A stretch of DNA of 64,000 bases from Parasphingorhabdus flavimaris (GCF_013371215.1 NZ_JABWMH010000001.1:682001-746000), one strand, 5' to 3'. Counted from the first letter of the stretch, positions 8,145 to 16,594 are shown. Notes: generated by a model not told the origin, from the sequence alone. Numbers and translations: made by a program.

Positions 8145-8696
8145 GTGCGCCACCATCATGTCAGCCTGTCGGGCGTCGTCCTGTTATCCCTCATGGCCGC
8201 CGGATGCGCCCAGGAGGGCGAATCTCCCGGTGAAGTCAGCGGCAATGTCGCGCGTGCTGCTCTGATCGGAGCGGATCAGACGGAATATGGCGAAGTGATC
8301 ATCGCCCAGGGCGACAATGGTCTGCTCGTCAATATCACCGGAAAGGGCCTGTCGCCGGGCCCGCATGGCGTCCATATTCACGAAACCGGCAAGTGCGAAG
8401 GTCCTGATTTCAAATCCGCCGGCGGCCACTGGAATCCTGCCGGGAAAGCCCACGGTCTGGATAATCCGCAGGGTGCCCATGCGGGTGATTTCTTCAATCT
8501 GGATATCGGCCCGGACGGAGCCGGTGCGCTCGAGGCGACGGTTGCTGGCGGGACGTTGCGTGACGGGGACAAGGCGCTGCTCGACGCAGACGGCGCCGCG
8601 TTTGTCGTGCACGAAGGCCCGGATGACCTGAAGACCGATCCTTCCGGTGACAGTGGCGGGCGGATCGCCTGCGGTATATTTGTTGGCGGCCGCTGA
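8145..8696 (+). CDS. sodC: Cu/Zn superoxide dismutase, lipoprotein form
   Basis: 183 aa from a GTG start with AAGGAG seven bases upstream; an upstream in-frame ATG at 8109 lacks this. The signal peptide ends in a lipobox (LMAAGC), so the enzyme is probably lipid-anchored in the envelope. Metal ligands are recognisable: HGVHIHETG (Cu), then GGHWNP, HAGDFF (Zn His/Asp) and FVVHEGPDD (Cu). The disulfide cysteines are in GKCEGP and RIACGIF, and the C-terminal GDSGGRIACG is typical. It converts periplasmic superoxide to peroxide. It is followed after 37 bp by a phosphatase gene that may be co-transcribed. Confidence 0.93.
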   Translation: MRHHHVSLSGVVLLSLMAAGCAQEGESPGEVSGNVARAALIGADQTEYGEVIIAQGDNGLLVNITGKGLSPGPHGVHIHETGKCEGPDFKSAGGHWNPAGKAHGLDNPQGAHAGDFFNLDIGPDGAGALEATVAGGTLRDGDKALLDADGAAFVVHEGPDDLKTDPSGDSGGRIACGIFVGGR

Positions 8697-8733
8697 GCCT
8701 ATCCGTGTGAGTTGTAACAGGTAGAACAAGATT

Positions 8734-9198
8734 ATGAGCCAGTCCGTGCTGTTTGTCTGTCTCGGCAATATCTGTCGATCTCCGCTGGCCGAGGCCGCCC
8801 TGCGCGAGGAGTGCGCCTCGGCGGGGCTGAACGTCATAATCGATTCTGCCGGGACCGGCGACTGGCATGTCGGCCATCCCCCCGACGAGCGCGCGCAGGC
8901 GGTGGCGAGCAGGAATGGCGTTGATATCGGCCATCTGCGCGGGCGGCAGGTCACGACGTCTGACTTTCACGATTTTGATCATATCATCGCGCTGGACAAT
9001 CAGAACCTGCGCGATTTGGAGGCGATGCGGCCGGATAGAGCGATCGTGAAACTGTCGCTGCTGTTCGACCATGTCGCGGGCAGGGCGGGCGAAGATGTTA
9101 CCGATCCCTATTATGGGGCGGACGACGGTTTTGAGCAGACCTGGGCCGAAGTGACAGAGGCTGCAAGAAGCATCAGGCAATTGTTTGAAAGCGAATAG
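8734..9198 (+). CDS. Low-molecular-weight protein-tyrosine phosphatase
   Basis: 154 aa. The P-loop CLGNICRS (C9 nucleophile, R15) starts right after the first beta-strand, and the general-acid loop DPYYG is at ~126, both diagnostic of LMW-PTPs. The protein is cytoplasmic and of usual family length. In bacteria such enzymes act on tyrosine kinases of polysaccharide export or on arginine phosphate, but no such genes are adjacent, so the substrate is open. Confidence 0.92.
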   Translation: MSQSVLFVCLGNICRSPLAEAALREECASAGLNVIIDSAGTGDWHVGHPPDERAQAVASRNGVDIGHLRGRQVTTSDFHDFDHIIALDNQNLRDLEAMRPDRAIVKLSLLFDHVAGRAGEDVTDPYYGADDGFEQTWAEVTEAARSIRQLFESE

Positions 9199-9459
9199 AA
9201 TATCCCCGCCTTCGCGTTTCTGCGGTGATATACTGGCGTTCGGACGCGCCCATATTCCAAACCGCGCAATGGCCTGTTTGTCTGGTGATCGGAAAATTAA
9301 CCGGAAATCGGGCGACCAGATAGATTTCATCTATGAAGTCTGGGGCCGATTTTTTTGTCATGCCCCGCCGGTTCTCCTTGAAAAACAACCGCTGTTACCC
9401 GATATTGAAACCAATCGGGCCCGTTTATCGGCTCGCCAAATTTGAGGAGTATGGAAATT

Positions 9460-10194
9460 ATGGCTTGGCAAGACCCAAGAACAACCTTCGGGCGGCCCAA
9501 TGTGGGCGCTGCGCCGCAGACGGAAGTCGCGTTTGACGCCGGCCTGCGCGCCTATATGCTCAAGGTTTATAATTACATGGCCAGCGGTGTTTTGCTGACC
9601 GGTCTGGTCGCGATGCTGTTTGCCAGCTCCGGACTCGCTCAGGATATCATGTTTGGCGGCGGTCCGCTGAAATGGCTGATCATCCTGTCACCACTCGCGA
9701 TTGTCTTCGCGATGAGCTTCGGACAGAATAAATTCTCCACCTTCACCCTGCAGGCCATGTTCTGGGGTTTCGCAACCCTGATGGGCATGTCGATGTCGAC
9801 GATCTTCCTGGTCTATACCGGCGCATCGATCGCACAGACATTCTTTGCAACCTCTGCGGCTTTCCTGGGGCTCAGCCTCTATGGTTACACGACCAAGAAG
9901 GACCTGTCCGGCATGGGCAGCTTCCTGATAATGGGTGTGGTCGGATTGCTGGTTGCGATGGTCATCAACATCTTCCTGCAGTCGACGATGATGCACTTTG
10001 TCATCAGCGCGATCGGTGTTCTGGTGTTTGCCGGTCTGACGGCCTATGACACGCAGCGGATCAAGAGCATGTACGCTTATGTCGCCGGAACCGACATGGT
10101 CGGCAAAACCATCGTGTTGAGCGCGCTCAGCCTCTATCTGGACTTCATCAACATGTTCCAGTTCCTGCTCACCTTCATGGGCAGCCAGGATTAG
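9460..10194 (+). CDS. BAX inhibitor-1/YccA family membrane protein
   Basis: 244 aa with about seven transmembrane segments. The start at 9460 gives MAWQDPRTTFGRPN and is preceded by GAGGAG at a good distance; two nearer upstream starts (TTG 9442, ATG 9451) fit less well. Family features are the C-terminal LTAYDTQRIKSMY with a conserved Asp, and the helix pattern beginning LRAYMLKVYNYMASGVLLTG. Bacterial members form pH-sensitive calcium leak pathways or interact with FtsH; the role here is inferred only from family. A strong terminator follows. Confidence 0.9.
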   Translation: MAWQDPRTTFGRPNVGAAPQTEVAFDAGLRAYMLKVYNYMASGVLLTGLVAMLFASSGLAQDIMFGGGPLKWLIILSPLAIVFAMSFGQNKFSTFTLQAMFWGFATLMGMSMSTIFLVYTGASIAQTFFATSAAFLGLSLYGYTTKKDLSGMGSFLIMGVVGLLVAMVINIFLQSTMMHFVISAIGVLVFAGLTAYDTQRIKSMYAYVAGTDMVGKTIVLSALSLYLDFINMFQFLLTFMGSQD

Positions 10195-10218
10195 GCAAAC
10201 GCCTCATTCAAGCATTTC

Positions 10219-10252
10219 AAAAAAGCCCGGCAGGAAACTGTCGGGCTTTTTT
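10219..10252 (+). terminator. Rho-independent terminator after BAX-inhibitor-like gene
   Basis: Stem agcccggcag/ctgtcgggct with a GAAA loop, preceded by A-run and followed by TTTTTT. It lies 25 bp after the stop codon. Confidence 0.9.
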
Positions 10253-10344
10253 GTTTGGCAGTTCGTCGAGATTTGACCGCAAATGCTGGACAAGCGTCAG
10301 CGCGAATCATAAAGAAACCGCTGTTGTCCAGGGAGAGTGATACG

Positions 10345-11052
10345 ATGCCGCGTTTGAAGGATTTACGTCTTGTTTTGGCTGCCAGCGGTCTGGCCTTGCT
10401 GGCTGCCTGTCAAACGGCGCCTCCTCCCCCACCGCCGGCCGCTCCGGTCGTGCAGCCGCAATATACGCCGCGTGCGCCGACCCCGCCATTCGGAGCGAGC
10501 AGCCTGTCGATTGTGCCGATGCTGCGGGCTGACGGCCTGCGCGACACGATCAATCGCGACATCGGACCGCTGGAAACCCTTTGGCACGTCCGGGCCGCGA
10601 TGAATGTGGCGGCTCTGAGCTGCACCGGCCCCCTCTATGAGCGGCTGGTCGATGATTATAATGCGTTCATCAACAACAACAGCGCCTCGCTGCGCAACGC
10701 CAATAATGCGATCATTCGGAAATTTCAGCGCGAAATCGGTGCCGGTTACAAGACCGAGCATGATCGCCACCAGACCCAGCTCTACAATTACTGGTCCTTC
10801 TCGCCGCTACGCCGGCCCTTTTGCGATCAGGCGGTCCAGATCAGCCAGCGCGCAATCGTGACCAAGTCTGCTGATCTTGATGTCTTTGCTGCGCAAGCTC
10901 TGATGGAACTGGAAAAACCGTTCACCGATTTCTATCTCGCCTACGAGGAATATCAACGGGATCTCGAAGCCTGGAATGTTCAATATGGCCAGCCCGCCGC
11001 CACTGTTGCGGAGCCCAACCTCGGCTATGAGCAACCCGAAACCGGGGAATAG
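10345..11052 (+). CDS. Lipoprotein of unknown function
   Basis: 235 aa. Type II signal peptide with lipobox LLAAC, then a proline-rich spacer (PPPPPPAAP) typical of envelope lipoproteins that cross peptidoglycan. The rest (~60-235) is soluble and rich in Tyr, Asn and Arg; two further cysteines (LSCTGP, PFCDQ) might pair. Start chosen at the ATG with GGGAGAG upstream; the longer open frame from 10255 runs through the preceding terminator. I do not recognise the family. Confidence 0.75.
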   Translation: MPRLKDLRLVLAASGLALLAACQTAPPPPPPAAPVVQPQYTPRAPTPPFGASSLSIVPMLRADGLRDTINRDIGPLETLWHVRAAMNVAALSCTGPLYERLVDDYNAFINNNSASLRNANNAIIRKFQREIGAGYKTEHDRHQTQLYNYWSFSPLRRPFCDQAVQISQRAIVTKSADLDVFAAQALMELEKPFTDFYLAYEEYQRDLEAWNVQYGQPAATVAEPNLGYEQPETGE

Positions 11053-11083
11053 ACGCTGGTTTGAATGGGCGGTCTGAATTGGC

Positions 11084-11118
11084 AAAAAAGGCCGGATGGG
11101 ATGACCATCCGGCCTTTT
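11084..11118. terminator. Bidirectional terminator between convergent genes
   Basis: Stem ggccggatgg/ccatccggcc with a 5-nt loop, flanked by AAAAAA on the left and TTTT on the right, so it can serve both the lipoprotein gene and the convergent GST gene. Confidence 0.88.
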
Positions 11119-11136
11119 GCGTTTCGGATCAGATGA

Positions 11137-11751
11137 TCAGCCAATGGCCGCGATCAAGCCGTCATCGACCGCCTTGGCCGATTTGTAAGCGTCGCGGTCG
11201 GTCAGCCTTTTTGCATAAGCGAGGAAGGAATCGCGCCCGGGCAGGGTGCCGAATTGCGTTCCCCATATCAGCTGCGCGCCGACATAGACGTCGGCCATGG
11301 TAAAGCGGGCGCCGCAGACATAATCATCGGTCAGGAACTTGCTGTCCAGCGCCTCGACAACCTGGTCATAATTGCCATATCCGACCGTTTTCTCTTTGTC
11401 CGGTTCGACTTCGAAGCCCATCGACCGGTTGGTGATTGCCGATTCCAAAGGGCCGGCGGCAAAGAACAGCCAGCGATAATAATCTGCCCGCTCGTCAGCG
11501 GTCGGTGCGAGCCCGGCATCGGGGAAGGCGTCTGCCAGATAGGCACAGATGGCAGCCCCTTCGGTCACGATCTTGCCGTCATGATCAATCGCCGGCACCT
11601 TGCCCATCGGATTGACCGCGAGATAGGCGGCGGCCTTCATCGTGCTATCATATTCGAGCAGCACTTGATCATAGTCTGCGCCCGCTTCGTGCAGCGCCCA
11701 GCGGGCAATCTGGCCGCGCGACATCGGGTTGGTGTAGAATTTCAGGGTCAT
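11137..11751 (-). CDS. Glutathione S-transferase family protein
   Basis: 204 aa. The N-terminal thioredoxin-like domain shows FYTNPMSRGQIARWALHEAG (catalytic Ser/Asn region near residue 8-12), NPMGKVPAI with the cis-Pro and EGAAICAYLADAFP (the glutathione-binding Glu-Ser/Ala position). The C-terminal helical domain contains RFTMADVYVGAQL. It is the last gene of a minus-strand unit, one base after the WYL regulator gene. Likely a cytoplasmic detoxification enzyme; substrate unknown. Confidence 0.9.
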   Translation of the reverse strand: MTLKFYTNPMSRGQIARWALHEAGADYDQVLLEYDSTMKAAAYLAVNPMGKVPAIDHDGKIVTEGAAICAYLADAFPDAGLAPTADERADYYRWLFFAAGPLESAITNRSMGFEVEPDKEKTVGYGNYDQVVEALDSKFLTDDYVCGARFTMADVYVGAQLIWGTQFGTLPGRDSFLAYAKRLTDRDAYKSAKAVDDGLIAAIG

Positions 11752-11752
11752 A

Positions 11753-12484
11753 TCAATTGTCTCCTCGGTTTGTATCGCAATTTGTCTCTGCTAGATGTTT
11801 CTCGTATTTTGCCTTCTGCTGCCTCGAAAATTCGTCGAGCGATTTTTCCGGATTCACTTTGTAAACGCCGCCGGTCGGCACGAGATCGGAAATGCGGTCG
11901 AGCCGGAACATCCGGAAATCATCGCGCAATTCGCACCATCCCACCAGCGTCCAGACCTTGCCCCAGAACCACAGCCCCAGCGGCTGGACGGTCCGCCTGG
12001 TGGTGGCGCCATCCTCGTCACAATAATCCAGAGCCACGATTTCCCGCGCTTCGATTGCGTGCTCGCAGCGGTCGATCAATTCTCTGGCTTGTCCGGCCAG
12101 TCCTATGCTTGGCGAGAATATTTTCGTCTCACCAACCCGGCTGCGTTCGGCTTCCGGCAAAACCGCCTCGATCTTGACCAGCGCCTCTTCCGCCGCAGCG
12201 ATCATCGCGGTTCCGCCCCATGCCTTGACCATCCGCGCGCCGGTGACCAGCGCGACGATCTCGTCGCGCGTGAACATCAACGGCGGCAGGTCGAAACCGC
12301 TGCGCATGATATAGCCGATGCCGGCTTCACCATCGATCGGCACGCCGGTCGACTGGAGATCTGCAATGTCGCGATAGATTGCACGCTCGGAAACTTCGAG
12401 GCGCCCGGCCAGATTGGCCGCCGTCACGAGCCGGCCACCGCGCAGATACTGGACAATCTGGAACAGGCGGTCGGCTCTGCGCAT
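11753..12484 (-). CDS. YafY-type HTH/WYL-domain transcriptional regulator
   Basis: 243 aa. N-terminal DeoR/HTH_11-like domain (RADRLFQIVQYLRGGR, then VSERAIYRDIADLQSTGVPI), followed by a WYL domain (~130-220) with the family pattern VALDYCDEDG, VQPLGLWFWGKVWTLVGWCELRDDFRMFRLDRI; parts are quoted. WYL domains sense ligands including nucleic acids. The gene overlaps the preceding VOC gene by one base (TGATG) and is one base from the GST gene, so the three are translationally coupled. It is probably a local regulator of this unit. Confidence 0.9.
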   Translation of the reverse strand: MRRADRLFQIVQYLRGGRLVTAANLAGRLEVSERAIYRDIADLQSTGVPIDGEAGIGYIMRSGFDLPPLMFTRDEIVALVTGARMVKAWGGTAMIAAAEEALVKIEAVLPEAERSRVGETKIFSPSIGLAGQARELIDRCEHAIEAREIVALDYCDEDGATTRRTVQPLGLWFWGKVWTLVGWCELRDDFRMFRLDRISDLVPTGGVYKVNPEKSLDEFSRQQKAKYEKHLAETNCDTNRGDN

Positions 12485-12855
12485 CAGTCGTTATATTTGA
12501 ATATGGCTATTGAATTGCCTTCGGTGTCTTTGGCATAGAAAAAGGCCGCGGCAGGCAGGGGAATGGGTTCGGAAACCACTTCACCACCAGCGGCCTTGAT
12601 CCGCTCCATTGCATCGGCAAGTTCACCTCCGGTGGAGAAATGCGGGGTAGATCCATCGCCGGATGTTGCAGGCTTTCCCTGGTAGATGTGCCCGCACAGC
12701 GTGTCTCCCCTGCTCGGGATCATGTAGATCTTTTGCGGTCCGTCATCATTCTCGATCAGCGATGTTTCCAGAACGCTGTCATAAAAGCCCTTCGCGCGGT
12801 CGAGGTCGGTTGCGGGAATTTCCACCCACACCAGCCTGTCTCTTGTCTCGGTCAT
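12484..12855 (-). CDS. VOC family protein
   Basis: 123 aa from the ATG at 12855, which has AAAGGAGG upstream. Single vicinal-oxygen-chelate unit pair: RLVWVEIPATDLDRAKGFY at the N-terminus and AAAFFYAKDTEGNSIAIF at the C-terminus, with the paired beta-alpha-beta-beta-beta pattern. VOC proteins include glyoxalases, dioxygenases and resistance proteins; metal ligands are not clear enough to assign one. First gene of the VOC-WYL-GST unit, separated from the upstream operon by a strong hairpin. Confidence 0.88.
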   Translation of the reverse strand: MTETRDRLVWVEIPATDLDRAKGFYDSVLETSLIENDDGPQKIYMIPSRGDTLCGHIYQGKPATSGDGSTPHFSTGGELADAMERIKAAGGEVVSEPIPLPAAAFFYAKDTEGNSIAIFKYND

Positions 12856-12898
12856 CAGCTTGCTCCTCCTTTTTGATTGAACAAGCATCGAATATCAT

Positions 12899-12930
12899 AA
12901 CCCTCCTGACAGCATCATGTCAGGAGGGTT
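12899..12930 (-). terminator. Strong hairpin separating two transcription units
   Basis: Perfect 13-bp stem aaccctcctgaca/tgtcaggagggtt with a 6-nt loop, between the minus-strand VOC gene ending at 12961 and the next VOC start at 12855. There is no long T-run, so it may be an attenuator or an mRNA-stability element. Confidence 0.65.
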
Positions 12931-12960
12931 TCTAGATGTGAAGACGGTATCGCGAAAGGT

Positions 12961-13752
12961 CTACTTCCGCGCGCCGATCAATGCGAAGGCCGCACCCTGC
13001 GGGTCGACCGCGTTGAGCTGGAACTCGCCGCCCGGAATTTCCGTCGGTTCAAGCCTGATCTGGCCGCCCTTGGCCGTGATGGTTTTTACCGCTTGATCAA
13101 TGTCAGCCACCCGGAAATAATAGGTCCACGCGGAAACCGGCATCTCGTCCGGCTTGTCCATCATCGCGCCGATCATGAAATCATGGCGGAGAAAATTATA
13201 TGTGCCCATCGGGCCCATATCCATCTCTCCCTCCTTCTCCCAGCCGAACAGATCATGATAGAAGTTGAGCGCGGCGGCTGTGTCGCTGGTGGCGAGTTCG
13301 TTCCAGGCGCAATGACCGATCATCGGCTCGGTCGCCGCAAAGGCGAGGCTGGTTGCATTCGGCTTGTCGGCAGGCGGGTTCGGCGTCATCACATAGAATA
13401 TCGCGCCTTGCTGATCTGCGACCATCGCGAACCGTCCGACACCGGGGATGTCCTGCGGCTGCACATGGACGCTGCCGCCAGCAGAGGATATCGCTTCCGC
13501 CATCCGGTCGACATCCTCGACAGTGACATAGCCGAGCCAGCAGGGCTGCGCGCCATTGGCCGTCATTTCCGGCGTCAGCGGCAACAGGCCGCCAATTCCT
13601 TCGCCCTTCATCGAAAATTCCCGATAGTCCATGTCAGCCTGGCCGCTACCGGCAAAGTCCCAGCCGAGCAACGCCCCATAGAAATCCTGCGCTGCGTCGG
13701 CATCGCTGGTCAGCAATTCATACCAGATGAAATCACCATGTTTGTTGGCCAT
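12961..13752 (-). CDS. Tandem-domain VOC family protein
   Basis: 263 aa made of two VOC modules: ~1-125 (FIWYELLTSDADAAQDFYG ... GRFAMVADQQGAIFYVM) and ~140-263 (HCAWNELATSDTAAALNFYH ... GEFQLNAVDPQGAAFALIG). The WxEL.T.D.....FY pattern repeated in both halves shows internal duplication. It resembles hydroxylase-like VOC proteins (CFP30.5 type), but no activity is assigned. It is in a closely spaced minus-strand operon (12 bp after the DUF1428 gene). Confidence 0.9.
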   Translation of the reverse strand: MANKHGDFIWYELLTSDADAAQDFYGALLGWDFAGSGQADMDYREFSMKGEGIGGLLPLTPEMTANGAQPCWLGYVTVEDVDRMAEAISSAGGSVHVQPQDIPGVGRFAMVADQQGAIFYVMTPNPPADKPNATSLAFAATEPMIGHCAWNELATSDTAAALNFYHDLFGWEKEGEMDMGPMGTYNFLRHDFMIGAMMDKPDEMPVSAWTYYFRVADIDQAVKTITAKGGQIRLEPTEIPGGEFQLNAVDPQGAAFALIGARK

Positions 13753-13764
13753 GGGTTCTGCTCC

Positions 13765-14148
13765 TCATTTGCCGAGCGTGACGACGGGCTCAAAGCCGCC
13801 GAAGATCATCCGTTTTCCGTCGAAGGGCATCGGGTTCTTCACTGGATCCATCCGCGGGTCGGGGTTGTCCGGATCCTCCATCATCGCTTCCAGTTTCGCC
13901 ATGCCGGCGTCGCGGGTCGCCTTGTCGGGCCATTCGATCCAGGAAAAGACGATGCTCTCGTCCGCGGTCGCCTTCACCGCCTTGCGGAAATCGGTGGTCT
14001 TGCCTTCTGAGATATCATCGCCCCAGCTTTCGATCACTCTCGTCGCACCCATGTCGATGAACATGCTGTCCGCCATGTTGGCATGATCGATAAATTTCTG
14101 CTTGTTGGCGGTGGGCACCGCGATCACAAATCCGTCAATATAGCTCAT
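13765..14148 (-). CDS. DUF1428 family protein
   Basis: 127 aa. Start MSYIDGFVIAVPTANKQKF, the core SWGDDISEGKTTDFRKAV, FSWIEWPDKATRDAG and the C-terminal PFDGKRMIFGGFEPV are the hallmarks of DUF1428 (YbaA-like), a dimeric alpha/beta-barrel family of unknown function. AAGGAGAG precedes the ATG. Members often sit with AHSA1, VOC and GST genes as here, which suggests a shared stress or detoxification role (inference). Confidence 0.92.
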   Translation of the reverse strand: MSYIDGFVIAVPTANKQKFIDHANMADSMFIDMGATRVIESWGDDISEGKTTDFRKAVKATADESIVFSWIEWPDKATRDAGMAKLEAMMEDPDNPDPRMDPVKNPMPFDGKRMIFGGFEPVVTLGK

Positions 14149-14173
14149 TTCTCTCTCCTTGGTTATGACCGGG

Positions 14174-14848
14174 TCAGGCCGGCTGTGGTTGGTGTTCGGC
14201 GAAGGGCTCTGTCTGTGCCTTCAATGCGCGCTGGAATGCCGGACGTTGCTCGCCGCGCAGCTGATAGGCAGCGAGCTTGGGGAAGCCCGCGACGATGTCC
14301 GTGTGTCTCAGATTGCGGAGCACCGTCACCATCATGATATCTGCGATAGTGAAGCGACCGGTCAGCCAGTTCTTGTCGCCCAGCGCATCAGAAACACTTT
14401 GCAAGCGCGCTTCGGCAAGTTCGACCGCTGCCGGCCGTGCTGCCTTGGCCCAATCCTTGTCGGCATGAAATATATCATAGCTGACAATCGTGGACAATAT
14501 TGGCTCGACACTATTGAGTGCCGCGATCAGCCATGCCGTTGATTCCCACCGGTCCTGGAGCTTGACTGGCAACAGCCGGTCATCCTGCTCGCCGAGAAAA
14601 AGCAGGATCGCGCCACTTTCGAACATCCGGACATTGCCGTCGTCAAAGGCCGGAACCTGGCCAAAGGGCTGCCATTGCCGATAATCGGCATCGCGCGGTT
14701 GCGTTGCGTCGAACCGGCTGGTGTCATAGGGCCGTTCGATTTCCTCCAGCGCCCAGCGGATACGGATGTCGCGGACCATGCCCTGGGCAAAATCGGGCAC
14801 CCACTGAAAGGCGGATATTGTGATATTCGAGCCGGGATTGGCGAGCAT
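14174..14848 (-). CDS. Glutathione S-transferase family protein
   Basis: 224 aa. N-terminal domain: ITISAFQWVPDFAQG, then VRDIRIRWALEEIERPYD and PFGQVPAFDDGNVRMFESGAI, where the ES pair is the usual glutathione-binding Glu-Ser. C-terminal domain: WLTGRFTIADIMMVTVLR with the N-capping box, ending RPAFQRALKAQ. It belongs to the same subfamily as the short remnant immediately upstream (14867-14992), whose two ends match its first and last segments. Part of the TetR-led operon. Confidence 0.9.
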   Translation of the reverse strand: MLANPGSNITISAFQWVPDFAQGMVRDIRIRWALEEIERPYDTSRFDATQPRDADYRQWQPFGQVPAFDDGNVRMFESGAILLFLGEQDDRLLPVKLQDRWESTAWLIAALNSVEPILSTIVSYDIFHADKDWAKAARPAAVELAEARLQSVSDALGDKNWLTGRFTIADIMMVTVLRNLRHTDIVAGFPKLAAYQLRGEQRPAFQRALKAQTEPFAEHQPQPA

Positions 14849-14866
14849 TTTATTCTCCTTTCCGTT

Positions 14867-14992
14867 TTACAGATTTGTTCCGTCATCTTTTGACCTGGCC
14901 TTGAAAACCGCCAATTGGGCGTCAAAAGCGCGCACGAAGGCCGGTCGCGCTTCGTCGGGCGAGCTTTCGAAGGCGGTAATGGTGGGAACCAT
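14867..14992 (-). pseudogene. 41-codon remnant of a second GST gene (internal deletion)
   Basis: A short frame with its own ATG and ribosome binding site (GGAGAC), seven bases after the SRPBCC stop and 18 bases before the GST start. Its first part (TITAFESSPD) corresponds to the GST N-terminal strand (TISAFQWVPD in the neighbour), and its second part (RPAFVRAFDAQLAVF) to the GST C-terminal helix (RPAFQRALKAQTEPF). The whole glutathione-binding core between them is missing and the frame is kept. It is best explained as an in-frame internal deletion of a duplicated GST. It may still be translated as a microprotein; function is doubtful. Confidence 0.6.
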
Positions 14993-14999
14993 CGGTCTC

Positions 15000-15458
15000 C
15001 TACTTCTGACTCAGGCTGGCCAACTGGTCTGCGCAGGCACCCCAGCCTTGCTCGAAACCCATTTCCATGTGCTGGGCTTGTGCGTCCTTTGTCCAGTGGC
15101 GTGCGGTGGCGGTGTAGCGGGTGCCGCCATCCTCCGCTTCGATCTCCCAAATCCCGATCATGAACGGGCCAGCCGGTTCGAGGTCGCCGACAATCGCGTC
15201 GGTCAGGGCGAACCGGCGACCCTCTTCCCAGGCCAGCACCAGACCGGGGTGGGGATGCACCTCGCCGTCAGGGCCATACATGGTGCAGTGCGAAGCCCCG
15301 CCAACGCGTCGCTCCAGCGTCTCGAATTCCGCCCGCCAGGGTTTCGGGCACCACCATTGCTCGATATGGTTTGTCATGACATCCCAGACCTTGTCCGGTG
15401 GCGCCGCGATATGGCGGGTTACCGATAGTTCATGGTGGCTCTCTTGGGTCGCGGTCAT
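15000..15458 (-). CDS. SRPBCC/AHSA1 family protein
   Basis: 152 aa. START-like fold pattern of the AHSA1 branch: LSVTRHIAAPPDKVWDVMT at the N-terminus, WRAEFETLERRVGG, HPGLVLAWEEGRRFALTDAI, then RYTATARHWTKDAQAQHMEMGFEQGW near the end with the final helix (quoted in parts). Such proteins bind hydrophobic ligands in a cavity; the biological ligand is unknown. Located 15 bp after the upstream GST gene in the same operon, in the order GST-AHSA1-(remnant)-GST. Confidence 0.9.
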   Translation of the reverse strand: MTATQESHHELSVTRHIAAPPDKVWDVMTNHIEQWWCPKPWRAEFETLERRVGGASHCTMYGPDGEVHPHPGLVLAWEEGRRFALTDAIVGDLEPAGPFMIGIWEIEAEDGGTRYTATARHWTKDAQAQHMEMGFEQGWGACADQLASLSQK

Positions 15459-15473
15459 ATTCTGTCTCCTTGA

Positions 15474-16112
15474 TCAGTCGCGTTCCGGCGCACCGCCGGG
15501 GAAAAAATGTCTAAAGGGCCGTGCCTCGTCCACCGCCCGCTTGACCGTGGGCCGTGCCAGCAGGCGGGACCGATAGGCCCTGAGCCGTTCCAGCCCCTCC
15601 GGGATCGGATGCACCCAGTCGGAATAGAAAAGCGATGGTGCGGCGGCACAATCGGCCATCGTGAACGCGTCCCCGATCGCCCATTGATCGCCCAGTTGCG
15701 CTTCGAGCCAGGCATAGCTTTTGTCGAGCGTTGCACGACCCTTGTCGGTTTCGGATGGATCGGCGCGACCGAGCCGCACTTCGACGAAATGCTGCATCGC
15801 GTTCATCACATAATTGTCGAAAAACCGGTCGAACATCCGTGTTTCGACACCCGCCATCCCGTCCGGGATCAACCTTGGTTCGGGATGGATGAGCTCAAGA
15901 TATTCGATAACTGCCGTCGCTTCGAAGATCGTCCGCTCGCCGTCCGCCAGCAGCGGAAACTTGCCGGTCGGCGAACGCCGCGCAAATTCTGCCCCATTGC
16001 TTTGATGGTCTTCGTCGAGTTGCCGGAATTCGAACGGGATGTCCTTCTCCCACAAGGGGATCAGCGCTTTCCATGTGTAAGAGGAGAAGGGGTGGCCAAA
16101 TAATTTGATCAT
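15474..16112 (-). CDS. Glutathione S-transferase family protein
   Basis: 212 aa. N-terminal domain: IKLFGHPFSSYTWKALIPLWE, here in parts (FGHPFSSYTWKALIP), FARRSPTGKFPLL and IFEATAVIEYLELIHP, where the EAT/S box binds glutathione. C-terminal: WAIGDAFTMADCAAAPSLFY. The ATG overlaps the TGA of the upstream VOC gene (ATGA), so the pair is translationally coupled. Cytoplasmic; substrate not predictable. Confidence 0.9.
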   Translation of the reverse strand: MIKLFGHPFSSYTWKALIPLWEKDIPFEFRQLDEDHQSNGAEFARRSPTGKFPLLADGERTIFEATAVIEYLELIHPEPRLIPDGMAGVETRMFDRFFDNYVMNAMQHFVEVRLGRADPSETDKGRATLDKSYAWLEAQLGDQWAIGDAFTMADCAAAPSLFYSDWVHPIPEGLERLRAYRSRLLARPTVKRAVDEARPFRHFFPGGAPERD

Positions 16113-16594
16113 GATTTTACACCCCGCACCGCCGCCTCGATCATGGCAATGTCGATTTTCTGCATCGGCATCATCGCTTCAAAGGCGCGCTTGGCAACCT
16201 CTCCGCCTTGCGCCATCGCGTCGGTCAGCGCGCGCGGGGTGATCTGCCAGTTGATCCCCCATTTGTCCTTGCACCAGCCGCACTGGCTTTCAGCGCCACC
16301 ATTGCCCACGATCGCGTTCCAGTAGCGGTCGGTCTCTTCCTGGGTGTCGGTATGGACCTGAAAGGAAAAGGCTTCGGTGTGCGGAAAGGCCGGACCACCG
16401 TTCAACCCGAGGCAGGAAACACCCAGCACGGTAAATTCAACCGTCAGCTCGTCGCCTTGCTTGCCGCCGGGAAAATCGCTGGGAGCGAGATGCACCGCAT
16501 CGACCCGGCTGTCTGGAAAAGTCTCCGCGTAAAATTCGGCTGCTTCGCGGGCAGCGTGGTCGTACCAGATGCACATTGAAATCTTGCCGGTCAT
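16109..16594 (-). CDS. VOC family protein, PhnB/3-demethylubiquinone methyltransferase-like fold
   Basis: 161 aa from an ATG preceded by AAGGAGGAGAGGA. The sequence MCIWYDHAAREAAEFYAETFPDS and FTVLGVSCLGLNGGP, then WCKDKWGINWQITPRAL and AKRAFEAMMPMQKIDI, is the standard pattern of PhnB-like proteins, once named 3-demethylubiquinone-9 3-methyltransferase although they are VOC-fold proteins and not proven methyltransferases. First structural gene after the TetR regulator (17 bp) and coupled to the next GST gene by a 4-bp overlap. Confidence 0.92.
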   Translation of the reverse strand: MTGKISMCIWYDHAAREAAEFYAETFPDSRVDAVHLAPSDFPGGKQGDELTVEFTVLGVSCLGLNGGPAFPHTEAFSFQVHTDTQEETDRYWNAIVGNGGAESQCGWCKDKWGINWQITPRALTDAMAQGGEVAKRAFEAMMPMQKIDIAMIEAAVRGVKS

